The position numbers and the translations under genes were made by a program. From the NCBI RefSeq assembly GCF_047872805.1, contig NZ_JBLQUK010000010.1, positions 56,816 through 120,815 of the forward strand: 64,000 bases of DNA, read 5' to 3'. Every line of letters begins with the position of its first letter. Position 1 is the first letter of the stretch. Below the pieces are notes generated by a model. The model had not been told where the DNA came from. It did not search any database and was given only the letters and a program-made list of their open reading frames with translations. Below are positions 1 through 8,354 of this stretch, piece after piece. Source of the DNA: Erythrobacter sp047872805. Its GTDB lineage: Bacteria; Pseudomonadota; Alphaproteobacteria; Sphingomonadales; Sphingomonadaceae.

Positions 1-161
1 TGATCCAGGGGCTGCTCTCGGGCGCGCCGGAGGACGGCCTGTCAGGTTCGCTGGGCACCGCGCAGCGCGAATTGATGGCCGATGCGCAAACATCGCACCC
101 ATTCTATTGGGCGGCGTTTATCGTATTGGGCGATGGTAAGAAGCCGGTTCAGGCGAACTGA
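1..161 (+). CDS. CHAT-domain protein, C-terminal fragment cut by the window edge
   Basis: Only the last 52 codons are present, read from base 3 to the TGA at 159-161. The tail contains HPFYWAAFIVLGDG, which is the typical closing motif of CHAT (caspase-HetF-associated) domains, where the conserved HP-x-YWA-x-F segment forms the last strand of the caspase-like fold. Such domains usually sit behind tetratricopeptide repeats in large bacterial proteins. The catalytic His and Cys would lie upstream and cannot be seen. The downstream neighbour on the opposite strand is a repeat-rich secreted protein; no functional link is shown by the sequence. Confidence 0.75.
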   Translation, partial: IQGLLSGAPEDGLSGSLGTAQRELMADAQTSHPFYWAAFIVLGDGKKPVQAN

Positions 162-182
162 GGTTTGCTGCATGAAGCGGCG

Positions 183-208
183 AGGTAGGTGGATACGTCC
201 ATGTACCT
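183..208 (+). terminator. Hairpin just after the CHAT gene, possible terminator
   Basis: AGGTA (183-187) pairs with TACCT (204-208) and TGGA (190-193) with TCCA (198-201), leaving loop TACG. It begins 21 bases after the CHAT stop codon. There is no T run after it, so a factor-independent terminator is only a possibility. Confidence 0.35.
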
Positions 209-366
209 GAAATCAAGCCAGAATTTCTGAGGCGAGAGAGCACAAAGACCATTTGAATTCCAACAGGATGGAACACATGGAACACAGTCCAAAACCATAA
301 ACCACCGTTTTGGCACTATAGCCGTAATCGGTCACCCGGCGGGGCTCAGATGTTACCCTTGCGCAG

Positions 367-420
367 CAAAGCGTCGCTTTGACACCGGCCAAAGTGTCAC
401 GCGAAATGCCCCGCTTACGG
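367..420. repeat. Three consecutive short inverted repeats downstream of the repeat-protein gene
   Basis: CAAAGCG-T-CGCTTTG (367-381), GACAC-N8-GTGTC (381-398) and CCCCG-CTTA-CGGGG (about 407-420) follow each other in the 3' flank of the minus-strand curlin-repeat gene. They may act together as an RNA 3' end or stabiliser. None has a strong T tract on the minus strand. Confidence 0.35.
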
Positions 421-504
421 GGATGCCGGACGATGGGAAAGAGCGTCTGCGATCATCGCAGCGCAGCCGCTTGTAGGAAAGACATCTATCCGCGCGGAGC
501 AGGA

Positions 505-2271
505 TCAGTTCTGGCTCACCGTCACTGTGTTGCCCACGCCGGTCTGGGTGATGGTCGACACGTCCATCATGCCGCCTTGCGTCACCGTGGCGATGTTCGA
601 TTCGCCATCCTGCATCAACAAGCTGTCGCCCTCTTCGCCGTTCTGCGTGACCGTGGCGGTGTTGCGTGCGGGGCCGGTTTGCATGACGGTGCTTTCGTTC
701 AACGTGCCGCGTTGGGTTACATTCGCTCTTTGCTGGGTGCCGTCCTGCGTGATGCTGCTTTCGTTGAATGTGCCGAACTGGTCGAGCCGCGCCTCATGGA
801 AGAAGCCGGTCTGGATGACTTCCGATATGCCGTTGTCGCCGTTCTGGTTCACATCCGCAATGCCGCCAGGATCGGTGTCCTGCCTGACGGTTGAACGGTT
901 CATGTCCCCGATCTGATCCACGAAAGCTTGAGCGCCGATCCCTTCCTGCATTGTGTCGGCAAAATTGTCGTCGCCTTCCTGACGGACCTCAGCTCTCGGA
1001 ATGCGGGAGAAAGGCTGGCCAGTGCCAGACTGGTCCGTGATGATTGTGTTGCGGTTGCCGATCTGGGTGTTGATGGCAGAACCGAGACCGCGATTGGCGG
1101 TAACAGACTGGGTGACGTTGATCGAATTGTCATCGCCGGTCTGGGTGTTAAGCGTCTCTGCGTCCTCCACCGTTTGTAAGACGATGGCGCGGTTGCGATT
1201 GCCGGTCTGGAACGCGAACACGCCCACCGAGTTGCCGGGCTGGTCGATATCGACAAAGTTGTCGTCGCCGGTCTGCCGCACATCGGCAAACGGGGCAGCA
1301 TTGGACAAGCGGATGGGGGCGGTAAATTGGCCAAAGCTTGTTCCAGTCTGCCTGCCCGACTGGTCAACCTCGGCGGTGTTGGTGTTGCCGCGCTGGGTGA
1401 CGACCGCGCCGGCTCTTACCACCGAACTGGCAGGCGTTCCCGTGGATTGCAGGATCGTCACGCTGTGGCCCGTGCCGCCCTGATCGACGAATGCGGTCAT
1501 GACCTCGCCGGTCTGTTCGATGGTCGAGGTGTTGCTGTCGCCCACCTGATCGACATCGATGATACCGCGCAAACCGCTCTGCGTCGCATCGGACACATTG
1601 CCCGCGCCGTTCTGGAGCACGTCGACGACGTTGTTCTCAAAATCCTGCGTCACGGTCGAATCGTTGCCGTCGCCGGTCTGCGAAACGATTGCGCGCACGA
1701 ATACGCCTGGTTGCAGGATGGTGGAGGTGCTGCCCGTGCCCGAATCCTGCGTCACGGTGGCCTCGGCATCGTCACCGCTCTGGATCACGATGCTGAGCGC
1801 ATCGGTGCTGCCCGCGCCTTGCATCACGGTGACGGTGCCGTCGGTGCCGGTCTGCTCGATCAGCGAACCCGTGCCCGACCCGATCCCCGATCCGGTGCCG
1901 TCCTGCATTACAGTCGCTGTGTTGCTGGTGCCGCCGCCTGCGTTTTCCTGAATCAGTTCGGAATTCATGCCGATCGAAGTGGCGGTCTGGGTCACGGTGG
2001 CGCTGTTGTCGCCCGTCTGGATCACCTCGGAAAATCCGCCAGTGCCCGCCTGCGCGACGCTCGCTTCGTTGGCGATGCCGTCCACCCCGGTGGCAAGGCC
2101 GTCCTGCGTAATTTCGGAGGCGTTGCCCGAACCGGGCTGCGCGACCACCGCGCTGTTGCCGTCGCCGGTCTGGTCGGCAGTGCTGGAATTGCTCTGCGCC
2201 ATGGCTGGCGATGCGAAAGTGAGCGTCAGGATCGACGCTCCTGCGAGAACTGATTTCTTCAAGCGATGCAT
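505..2271 (-). CDS. Secreted curlin-repeat (amyloid-like) protein
   Basis: A 588-residue protein with a clear Sec signal peptide ending in SPAMAQ (residues 1 to about 26), followed almost entirely by short degenerate units of the form Q-x-G-x-x-N-x-x-x-V/I-x-Q. This spacing of Gln, Gly and Asn matches the curlin repeat of CsgA/CsgB, in which stacked units form an amyloid beta-solenoid, but here there are several dozen half-units rather than ten. I chose the ATG at 2271 because the signal peptide starts there; a TTG lies three codons upstream. No CsgG, CsgE, CsgF or CsgD homologue is adjacent. The role as an extracellular fibre or matrix protein is inferred from the repeat type. It could instead be a non-amyloid adhesin with a parallel beta-helix. 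Confidence 0.8.
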   Translation of the reverse strand: MHRLKKSVLAGASILTLTFASPAMAQSNSSTADQTGDGNSAVVAQPGSGNASEITQDGLATGVDGIANEASVAQAGTGGFSEVIQTGDNSATVTQTATSIGMNSELIQENAGGGTSNTATVMQDGTGSGIGSGTGSLIEQTGTDGTVTVMQGAGSTDALSIVIQSGDDAEATVTQDSGTGSTSTILQPGVFVRAIVSQTGDGNDSTVTQDFENNVVDVLQNGAGNVSDATQSGLRGIIDVDQVGDSNTSTIEQTGEVMTAFVDQGGTGHSVTILQSTGTPASSVVRAGAVVTQRGNTNTAEVDQSGRQTGTSFGQFTAPIRLSNAAPFADVRQTGDDNFVDIDQPGNSVGVFAFQTGNRNRAIVLQTVEDAETLNTQTGDDNSINVTQSVTANRGLGSAINTQIGNRNTIITDQSGTGQPFSRIPRAEVRQEGDDNFADTMQEGIGAQAFVDQIGDMNRSTVRQDTDPGGIADVNQNGDNGISEVIQTGFFHEARLDQFGTFNESSITQDGTQQRANVTQRGTLNESTVMQTGPARNTATVTQNGEEGDSLLMQDGESNIATVTQGGMMDVSTITQTGVGNTVTVSQN

Positions 2272-2332
2272 TCCCCCCAAGCGAAAAATGCGGGCGAATC
2301 GGCGCCTGTTCTCGCGTTAGTCCTAGTAAACT

Positions 2333-2360
2333 TACGTATACTTCTGGGGGGGGTAGTCAA
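2333..2360 (-). promoter_or_regulatory. Putative promoter of the curlin-repeat gene with a G8/C8 tract in its spacer
   Basis: Read on the minus strand, TTGACT (2360-2355) is followed by a spacer containing eight C (2353-2346), then by TATACG (2340-2335, spacer 14) or TACGTA (2338-2333, spacer 16). The start codon is about 60 bases further on. A mononucleotide run between the -35 and -10 elements is a known arrangement for slippage-controlled promoters in other bacteria; here it is only a sequence match. Confidence 0.4.
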
Positions 2361-2396
2361 TTCCGGCAAGCAATCCTGCTTTCCGTGCAATGCGCC

Positions 2397-3029
2397 TCAA
2401 TCCAGTTTGGGCGGCATTCCCGGTTCGCATTTGGCCATTGCGCGCTGGTATGCTTCGCGCGCGCCGATGCGTGCGAGGTAGGCTTTCAGGTTCGGCATAT
2501 GGTCGATGGTCATGCCATTGAAGGCACGGCTGGTGGTCAGTTGGAACACCATCATGATGTCGGCAGTGGTCAGCTGCGCGCCGCCGAAAAAGTCCGCCTC
2601 GCCCAGCCGCCGCTCGATCTGTTCCCAGGCATTGGTGACGCGCTTCATCAGTGACGCAGGCATTGCCGCACCGGCAAAGTTCACCGCGATTTGCATCATG
2701 CCATTGGTCATGAAGGTCGCGTTGGCAAAGTGGAACCAATAGAGGTGATCGGCGAAATCGGGATGGTCAGCGCCGGGGACCAATGAAGTATCGGGCGCGT
2801 ATTTGCCGGTGATATATTCGACGATTGCCCCGCTTTCGCCCAGCATCAAGCCCGCGTCTTCGATCAAAGGCGCAATCTGCATCGGGTGCAGTGCCTTTAA
2901 TTCGGGCGGTGCAAGCCGTGTTTCAGGATCGCGATCGTAGAGCTTCAGATCGTAATCCAGCCCCAGCTCCTCACACAGCCAGACGATGCGTTCGGATTGC
3001 GAAATGCGCAGATGGTGGACGGTCAGCAT
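2397..3029 (-). CDS. Glutathione S-transferase family protein
   Basis: A 210-residue two-domain GST. The N-terminal thioredoxin-like half runs from MLTVHHLRISQSERIVWLCE to about residue 80 and contains HPMQIAPLIED and GESGAIVEYI, the usual cis-proline and glutathione gamma-glutamyl contact segments. The C-terminal helical half contains LTTADIMMVF, the conserved N-capping box region. The open frame reaches further upstream, but homology and the ATG at 3029 mark the start. It likely conjugates or reduces electrophiles with glutathione in the cytoplasm; the substrate cannot be predicted. It lies 13 bases downstream of the photolyase gene on the same strand, so both may share a transcript. Confidence 0.88.
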   Translation of the reverse strand: MLTVHHLRISQSERIVWLCEELGLDYDLKLYDRDPETRLAPPELKALHPMQIAPLIEDAGLMLGESGAIVEYITGKYAPDTSLVPGADHPDFADHLYWFHFANATFMTNGMMQIAVNFAGAAMPASLMKRVTNAWEQIERRLGEADFFGGAQLTTADIMMVFQLTTSRAFNGMTIDHMPNLKAYLARIGAREAYQRAMAKCEPGMPPKLD

Positions 3030-3042
3030 GGCGTGTGGCTCC

Positions 3043-4608
3043 TTAGTTCTCAATTCGCGCCCAGCCTTTGCGCGCCGGTTGCAGAGTGTCGAGGAAAATT
3101 TCCGCACTCTCCAGATATTCGCGTTGCCGGTCTGCGCCCATACGGTCCCAATTGGCATAAATGCGCCCGATCCGGTGATTGCCTTTCAGCCGGTCCCGAT
3201 TGCGATCCATGAAATGCCAGTAGAGCGCGTTGAAGGGGCAAGCGCCTTCGCCGGTCTTCTGGCTGACCTTGTAACGGCACCCTTTGCAGTAATCGCTCAT
3301 CGTGTTGATGTAATTGCCGGACGCCGCATAGGGTTTGGTCGCCAGCTTTCCGCCATCGGCATAGAGCACCATGCCGCTGACATTGGGCAGTTCGACCCAT
3401 TCATAGGCATCAGCATAAACGGCAAGATACCAGTCCTGCACCGCTTTCGGGTCAATCCCGGCGATCAGACAGAAATTGCCGAGCACCATTAGCCGCTGAA
3501 TATGGTGCGCATGGGCATCCTCGCGCGTGGTGCGCACGCAATCGGCGAGGCAGCGCATGTCGGTGTCGCCGGTCCAGAAAAATTCAGGCAAAGGTCGGGC
3601 TGCGGCGAGTTCGTTTGCCTCGGCCAGCCCCGGCATGTGCAGCCAGTAAAATCCGCGCACATATTCGCGCCAACCGATGATCTGGCGGATGAAGCCTTCG
3701 ACCGAATTGAGCGGTGCCTTGCTGTCCTTATATGCCTGCTCGGCTCGGCGGCACAGATCGAGCGGGTCCAGCAGGCCAAGATTGATGCTGGTCGACAGCA
3801 TCGAGTGATAAAGGTCATCCTGACCGTGCAGCATCGCATCCTGATAGGGGCCGAATTTTTCGAGCCTTGTCGAAAAGAATGCATCGGCGGCTTGCTCTGC
3901 CTCCCGTGCGGCGACGGGCCAGCCGAAGGGTTCGAGATCACCGAAATGATCGCCGAATTGCTGATGCATCAGAGCGATCACCTCTTGCGTGATTTCGTCG
4001 GGTTCGAATTTGGGGGCGGGGGGTGCGATCATGTCACCCTTTGGTGGTTCGCGGTTTTCGGCATCGTAATTCCACGCTCCGCCCTCTGGTGTGCCGTCTT
4101 CGCGCATCAACAGCCCGGTCTTGCGGCGCATCTCGCGGTAGAAATGCTCCATTGTCAGGCTCTTGCGACCATCGGCCCATTCACGGAACTCCCTGTGCGA
4201 GCAAAGAAAGCGGTCGTCGGGCAACAGTTCGATCAGGCAGTCGAACTTGTCTGGCCATTCCTCAATGGCTTGCTGCACCCGCCATTCGCTTGGCTCGGTG
4301 ATGCAGATTGTGCGCGGGTTGTGGCGTTCAATTGCGCGCGCGACTTCGCCGGTGAAGCTGCCGGTGTTGTCCGGGTCGGTGAGTTCTACATAATCGACGC
4401 GCCACCCGGCCTCACGCAACTCAGCGGCAAAGTGGCGCATGGCGGAAAAAATCAACGCGATCTTCTGCTTGTGATGCTTCACATAGGTTGCCTCGCCCCA
4501 CACCTCCATCATCAGGATGATCGTCTCGTTCTTGGCGCAGCCTCGCAGGCTGGACAGGGTGCGGGACAGCTGATCGCCGAGGATCGGGACGAGGATGGGA
4601 TGGGTCAT
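3043..4608 (-). CDS. Iron-sulfur (6-4) photolyase / cryptochrome of the FeS-BCP class
   Basis: A 521-residue flavoprotein of the prokaryotic (6-4) photolyase group (PhrB/CryB type), which repairs pyrimidine (6-4) photoproducts with light. The N-terminal Rossmann domain begins ILGDQLS and contains ITEPSEWRVQ; the C-terminal FAD-binding helical domain contains MYADAYEWVELPN-type and WREYVRGFYW segments. Cysteines in MRCLADC and in YCKGCRYKVSQKTGEGACPF match the four [4Fe-4S] ligands of this class, with the last three as C-x2-C-x12-C. Length fits the family (about 505-525). Start ATG at 4608. GST follows closely. Whether it acts as repair enzyme or light sensor cannot be told from sequence. Confidence 0.92.
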   Translation of the reverse strand: MTHPILVPILGDQLSRTLSSLRGCAKNETIILMMEVWGEATYVKHHKQKIALIFSAMRHFAAELREAGWRVDYVELTDPDNTGSFTGEVARAIERHNPRTICITEPSEWRVQQAIEEWPDKFDCLIELLPDDRFLCSHREFREWADGRKSLTMEHFYREMRRKTGLLMREDGTPEGGAWNYDAENREPPKGDMIAPPAPKFEPDEITQEVIALMHQQFGDHFGDLEPFGWPVAAREAEQAADAFFSTRLEKFGPYQDAMLHGQDDLYHSMLSTSINLGLLDPLDLCRRAEQAYKDSKAPLNSVEGFIRQIIGWREYVRGFYWLHMPGLAEANELAAARPLPEFFWTGDTDMRCLADCVRTTREDAHAHHIQRLMVLGNFCLIAGIDPKAVQDWYLAVYADAYEWVELPNVSGMVLYADGGKLATKPYAASGNYINTMSDYCKGCRYKVSQKTGEGACPFNALYWHFMDRNRDRLKGNHRIGRIYANWDRMGADRQREYLESAEIFLDTLQPARKGWARIEN

Positions 4609-4641
4609 GCGGCATCAATGCGCGCGCGCAGGATAAGTGCC

Positions 4642-6819
4642 TCAAACAAAGCTATAAGGATCAATGTCGATACCCACTCGCACGCCCGGCGGAAAATCCT
4701 GCGCGCCGATCCATTCGCGCAAGGCTTTTTGCAGGTTCGCGCTGCGCCGCGCGTTGACGAGGAAGCGGTAGCGGAACCGGCCGCGCAGCAGTGCCATTGG
4801 GGCAGGGGCCGGACCCAGGATATAGAGATCGTCCTGAACCGGCCTGCAATCGCCCAGCCGCGCGGCGGCCATGCGGGCTTCGCGTTCATCCTCGCTCGAC
4901 AGGATGATCGCCGCCCAGCGCCCGAACGGCGGTGCCCCGGCATCGCGCCGCGCCTCTGTCTCAGCGGCGTAGAATGCGTCGCGGTCGCCATTGGCCAATG
5001 CGGCGATGACCGCGGCATCCGGATGGCGGGTCTGGAGCAGGACTTCGCCCGGCTTGGCCCCGCGCCCGGCGCGCCCGGCGACCTGCGCGACCTGTTGATA
5101 GGTGCGTTCGGCCGCGCGCAGATCGCCGCCCTCAAGGCCCAGATCGGCATCGACAACGCCCACCAAAGTGAGTTCGGGGAAGTGAAAGCCTTTGGTCACG
5201 AGCTGTGTTCCGACGATCACGTCAATCGCCTTGGCTTCGGCCTGCGCGATGAATTCCGCCGCGCGTTCGGGTGACCCCAGCGTGTCGGACGTGGCAACCG
5301 CGATGCGGGCCTCGGGGAACAGTTCTGCGACCTCATCCGCGATCCGCTCGACCCCGGGACCGCAGGCGACCAGGCAATCGGCCTCACCGCATTCGGGGCA
5401 TTTTTCAGGCGGCTTTGTTTCCAGCCCGCAATGATGGCAGGCAAGGCGAGCGGACAGGCGGTGTTCGACCAGCCATGCGCTGCAATTGGGGCACTGGAAC
5501 CGGTGCCCGCAATTGCGGCACAGGGTCAGCGGGGCATAGCCGCGACGGTTGAGGAATAGCAGCGCCTGTTCGCCCGCCGCCAGCCGCGCCGCAATTCCTT
5601 CGATCAAAGGCGCAGACAGCCAGCGGCCATTGGCGGGCTTTTCGATCGTCAGGTCGATCAGTTTGATCGCAGGCATTTCAGCCACGCCAAAGCGGCTGGG
5701 CAGCACCAGCTTCTTATATATTCCGCTGCTCGCCATATGCAGGCTTTCCAGCGCCGGGGTCGCGCTGGACAGGATCACCGGAACGCCCTCGAACCGCGCG
5801 CGCATTACCGAGACATCGCGGGCGTTGTATCGCACCCCGTCATCCTGCTTGAAACTGATCTCATGCGCTTCATCGACCACGATCAGGCCAAGGTCGGCAT
5901 AGGGCAGGAACAGTGCAGAGCGCGCACCGACGATGACCTGCGCGCCCCCACCTTTTGGGCCTCCGGCAATGGCGCGCCACGCGCGGCGGCGTTCGGTCGA
6001 TTTGAGCGAGGAATGCCACTGAACCGGGGCCGCGCCAAAGCGTTGCTCGAAGCGGGAGAGGAAATTCTCGGTCAGCGCGATTTCGGGCAGCAACACCAGC
6101 ACTTGCCGCCCCATGCGGAGCGCCTGCGCGACAGGTTCGAAATAGGTCTCGGTCTTGCCTGATCCCGTCACTCCGTCGAGCAAAAAGGGGGCAAAGCTGC
6201 GCGCTGCCACCGCGTCCACCATCTCACGTGCCACGGCTCGCTGATCGAGAGAGAGTTCGGGCTGATGAAAATCCGCATCCGCTTGAGGATAGGGCCGGTC
6301 GATGGCCACCATTACCGGCTCGATCACGCCCTGATTGACCAGCCCGCGCAGCACCCCTTCGGATACGCCCGCAATCCCGGCCAGTTCACGGATCGTCCCC
6401 TGTTCATCCTCCAGCGTCTCAATCGCGGCAAGCCGCTGCGACGTCATGCGTTCGGGCAGGCCGCCCGACAGGCGGTATTCGGTCATGGTGGTCGGCCCGC
6501 CCAGCGCGCCTCCGCTCGACAAAACCATTCGCGCGACGCTGGCCAGCGCTGCGCAGTAATATTCGGCGGTCCATTCGATCAGGCGGCGCAAAGGAGCGGA
6601 GAGCGGCGGCACATCCACCACCTCGCGGATCGGGCGCAGTTTGTTCGAATCGACCTGCTTGCCCGGCAGGCGGCCTTCGTCCCAGACGATTCCGGTCACC
6701 GTCCGCGGCCCTAGCGGAGCGATCACGACGCTGCCCGGTTCGACGCGCATGCCCTTCGGCACGCTGTAATCGAGCGGGCCGAGCGCGGCATTCAGAACAA
6801 GTAGTCGGACGCGGTTCAT
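4642..6819 (-). CDS. priA: Primosomal protein N', replication restart helicase PriA
   Basis: A 725-residue PriA, the 3'-5' superfamily 2 helicase that recognises stalled forks and reloads DnaB. The N-terminal 3'BD domain covers roughly the first 110 residues. Walker A is GVTGSGKTETY near residue 220 and the Walker B/DEAH box is VVDEAHE. Four CxxC pairs (CRNC, CPNC, CHHC, CPEC) form the two zinc-binding knuckles within the C-terminal helicase lobe, followed by the conserved GTQLVTKG segment and QVAGRAGR. Length matches the family. The ATG at 6819 is the natural start. It faces the divergent DUF4197 gene across 57 bases. Confidence 0.97.
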   Translation of the reverse strand: MNRVRLLVLNAALGPLDYSVPKGMRVEPGSVVIAPLGPRTVTGIVWDEGRLPGKQVDSNKLRPIREVVDVPPLSAPLRRLIEWTAEYYCAALASVARMVLSSGGALGGPTTMTEYRLSGGLPERMTSQRLAAIETLEDEQGTIRELAGIAGVSEGVLRGLVNQGVIEPVMVAIDRPYPQADADFHQPELSLDQRAVAREMVDAVAARSFAPFLLDGVTGSGKTETYFEPVAQALRMGRQVLVLLPEIALTENFLSRFEQRFGAAPVQWHSSLKSTERRRAWRAIAGGPKGGGAQVIVGARSALFLPYADLGLIVVDEAHEISFKQDDGVRYNARDVSVMRARFEGVPVILSSATPALESLHMASSGIYKKLVLPSRFGVAEMPAIKLIDLTIEKPANGRWLSAPLIEGIAARLAAGEQALLFLNRRGYAPLTLCRNCGHRFQCPNCSAWLVEHRLSARLACHHCGLETKPPEKCPECGEADCLVACGPGVERIADEVAELFPEARIAVATSDTLGSPERAAEFIAQAEAKAIDVIVGTQLVTKGFHFPELTLVGVVDADLGLEGGDLRAAERTYQQVAQVAGRAGRGAKPGEVLLQTRHPDAAVIAALANGDRDAFYAAETEARRDAGAPPFGRWAAIILSSEDEREARMAAARLGDCRPVQDDLYILGPAPAPMALLRGRFRYRFLVNARRSANLQKALREWIGAQDFPPGVRVGIDIDPYSFV

Positions 6820-6876
6820 AATCGGGATACAATATGGGGTGATTCACGCAGGCATCACAAGGACAGAAGACCGACT

Positions 6877-7572
6877 ATGAACGACCTTGCATCAACGCCG
6901 CTCGACCGGCGCCTGCTCATGACTGCTGGATTGGGCGGCGCGGCAATGCTTGTGCTGCCCGCTTGCACCAGCTTCCCTGCCTTCAGCATGACCGAAGCGA
7001 TCCGGAGATTGCTGCTGCGCGCAAGCGAAAACGCCTTTGCTCGGTTGACCGCACCGGATGGCTATTGGGATCAACAGGTCGGGCGACTGGGGTTGTCCAA
7101 CATGCTCGGCACGCGCGGCGATACTCTGACGCGCATCCTGACCTCGGCGCTGTTCAAGGACCGGCTCGAAGACGCCTTTGCCGATATTGCCATCGAGGGA
7201 TCCTATCGCGCCGCTCCAATTGTGACCGATGCGGTGCGGGTGATCGGCTTTGCCAACGCGATCGAATTGGTGCGCGGCGGACCCCAAGCCGCAACCGAGG
7301 CGCTGCGCGGCGAATTGGGCGGGCGTTTGATCGATGCAATGGTGCCCGAATTGGGCGAGGCAATCCGCATCGCCTCTGACCCGCTGGTCGGCCAGTTGAT
7401 CGACGCCGCCACCGGCACCAATGTCAGCGGCATTGCACAGCGGCTCGCAGGAAATATTGACGATGCGATCTGGACCGAAATCGGCGCAGAGGAAGCCGCA
7501 ATCCGCGCCGATCCCCGCTCAACCCGCGATCCCGTGCTGATTGGCGTGTTTGGCGCGGGCACGCAGATTTGA
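6877..7572 (+). CDS. DUF4197 family lipoprotein or exported protein
   Basis: A 231-residue protein. The N-terminus has an arginine pair (DRRLLMTAGLGG), a hydrophobic stretch and VLPAC, which looks like a Tat-type or lipobox signal with the lipid-modified Cys near residue 29. The rest matches the DUF4197 pattern: ALLRASENAF-like opening, a TAPDGYWD segment, and helical repeats through about residue 215. The family function is unknown; members are found in the envelopes of many Proteobacteria. A GGACAG-type ribosome site precedes the ATG. It ends 13 bases from the convergent DUF2490 gene. Confidence 0.82.
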   Translation: MNDLASTPLDRRLLMTAGLGGAAMLVLPACTSFPAFSMTEAIRRLLLRASENAFARLTAPDGYWDQQVGRLGLSNMLGTRGDTLTRILTSALFKDRLEDAFADIAIEGSYRAAPIVTDAVRVIGFANAIELVRGGPQAATEALRGELGGRLIDAMVPELGEAIRIASDPLVGQLIDAATGTNVSGIAQRLAGNIDDAIWTEIGAEEAAIRADPRSTRDPVLIGVFGAGTQI

Positions 7573-7585
7573 TGCACTTACCGCG

Positions 7586-8278
7586 CTAGAAGTTCATGAA
7601 GATGTTGACGTTGGCAACGTGGTCGGATCGGTCTCGACCATCACGAAAGACGTGCTGATTGAGATAACCCGGAACGACCTGAACGCCCGGTGCAAGTGGC
7701 ACTGAGACACCCACGAAGTTACGCCACACCGACAGTCCGCCGCGCTGTATCGGGGTTTCATTCAGCTCAATGAACGGCTCAGTGTAGGCGACAATCTGGT
7801 TGGTTTCGCTGATCGGCGCCCGCAATTGCACAAAATTGCGCAGCCGCCAGCCGATCTCGCTGCCTTCCTCAAATGTGCGTTGTTCCAGCCGGGTGCGGGA
7901 ATCGAGTGTGACGCCGCCAGCATTGACAAGGCGCAGGTTGAGTTCCTGATAAAAGCGATGCTCGTTGATTCGCGACGGTCCCACCGGATCGGTGCGGATA
8001 TAAGCATAGCCGCCGCCGATATTGACATCCGGATTGATGCGATAGGCGACCAGGCTGCGCAGCAACAACTGGCCCAGCCGGTCTGCATCATTGGTGAAGC
8101 GTTCTTGCGCTTCGATGCGCACATAGACGTCGTCGCTGACATTGAATGTGGCAAATTGCCCGGTCCAGATGTTGAAATCATCCTCCGCCGCATTTACCGG
8201 ACCAGCGCAGAACGCGGCGAGGGAGGCGCTGGCGAAAACGATTGTCCTGAAAAGGCCGCGTGCGTTTGCCGAAATCAT
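7586..8278 (-). CDS. DUF2490 outer-membrane-like protein, copy 1
   Basis: A 230-residue protein with a Sec signal peptide ending around AGPVNAAED (residue 30). The mature part has alternating beta-strand segments typical of DUF2490, such as IWTGQFATFNVSD, VRIEAQERF, the NIGGGYAYIRTDP stretch and the closing NVNIFMNF, ending in Phe as outer-membrane barrels do. The family is thought to form small outer-membrane barrels, but no activity is established. A second family member follows on the same strand 76 bases upstream in coordinate order, so this is a tandem paralogue pair. Start ATG at 8278. Confidence 0.8.
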   Translation of the reverse strand: MISANARGLFRTIVFASASLAAFCAGPVNAAEDDFNIWTGQFATFNVSDDVYVRIEAQERFTNDADRLGQLLLRSLVAYRINPDVNIGGGYAYIRTDPVGPSRINEHRFYQELNLRLVNAGGVTLDSRTRLEQRTFEEGSEIGWRLRNFVQLRAPISETNQIVAYTEPFIELNETPIQRGGLSVWRNFVGVSVPLAPGVQVVPGYLNQHVFRDGRDRSDHVANVNIFMNF

Positions 8279-8354
8279 GATAGTTCCCTGCGATGATATG
8301 AGACAACATTAACTGCCGCACGGCGCAGGTGTTCCCGAAAATTTCAACCACTTT

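Larger units (their letters stand above)
162..504. other. Gene-free stretch with several small inverted repeats
   Basis: About 340 bases between two convergent genes. Open frames here have no recognisable protein and run antisense into the repeat protein. It holds a hairpin at 183-208, a direct repeat of GGAACACA near 270-290, and three consecutive short inverted repeats at 367-381, 381-398 and 407-420. No tRNA or known RNA family is recognisable. Confidence 0.6.

Noticed and set aside
505..2271. Repetitive DNA that could look like a CRISPR or minisatellite
   Set aside because: Units are variable in length and sequence, keep the reading frame and encode curlin-type residues; there are no constant repeats with unique spacers.
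3502..5274. 590-codon open frame spanning the photolyase and priA genes on the plus strand
   Set aside because: It crosses two convincing minus-strand genes and their boundary, with no recognisable domains.
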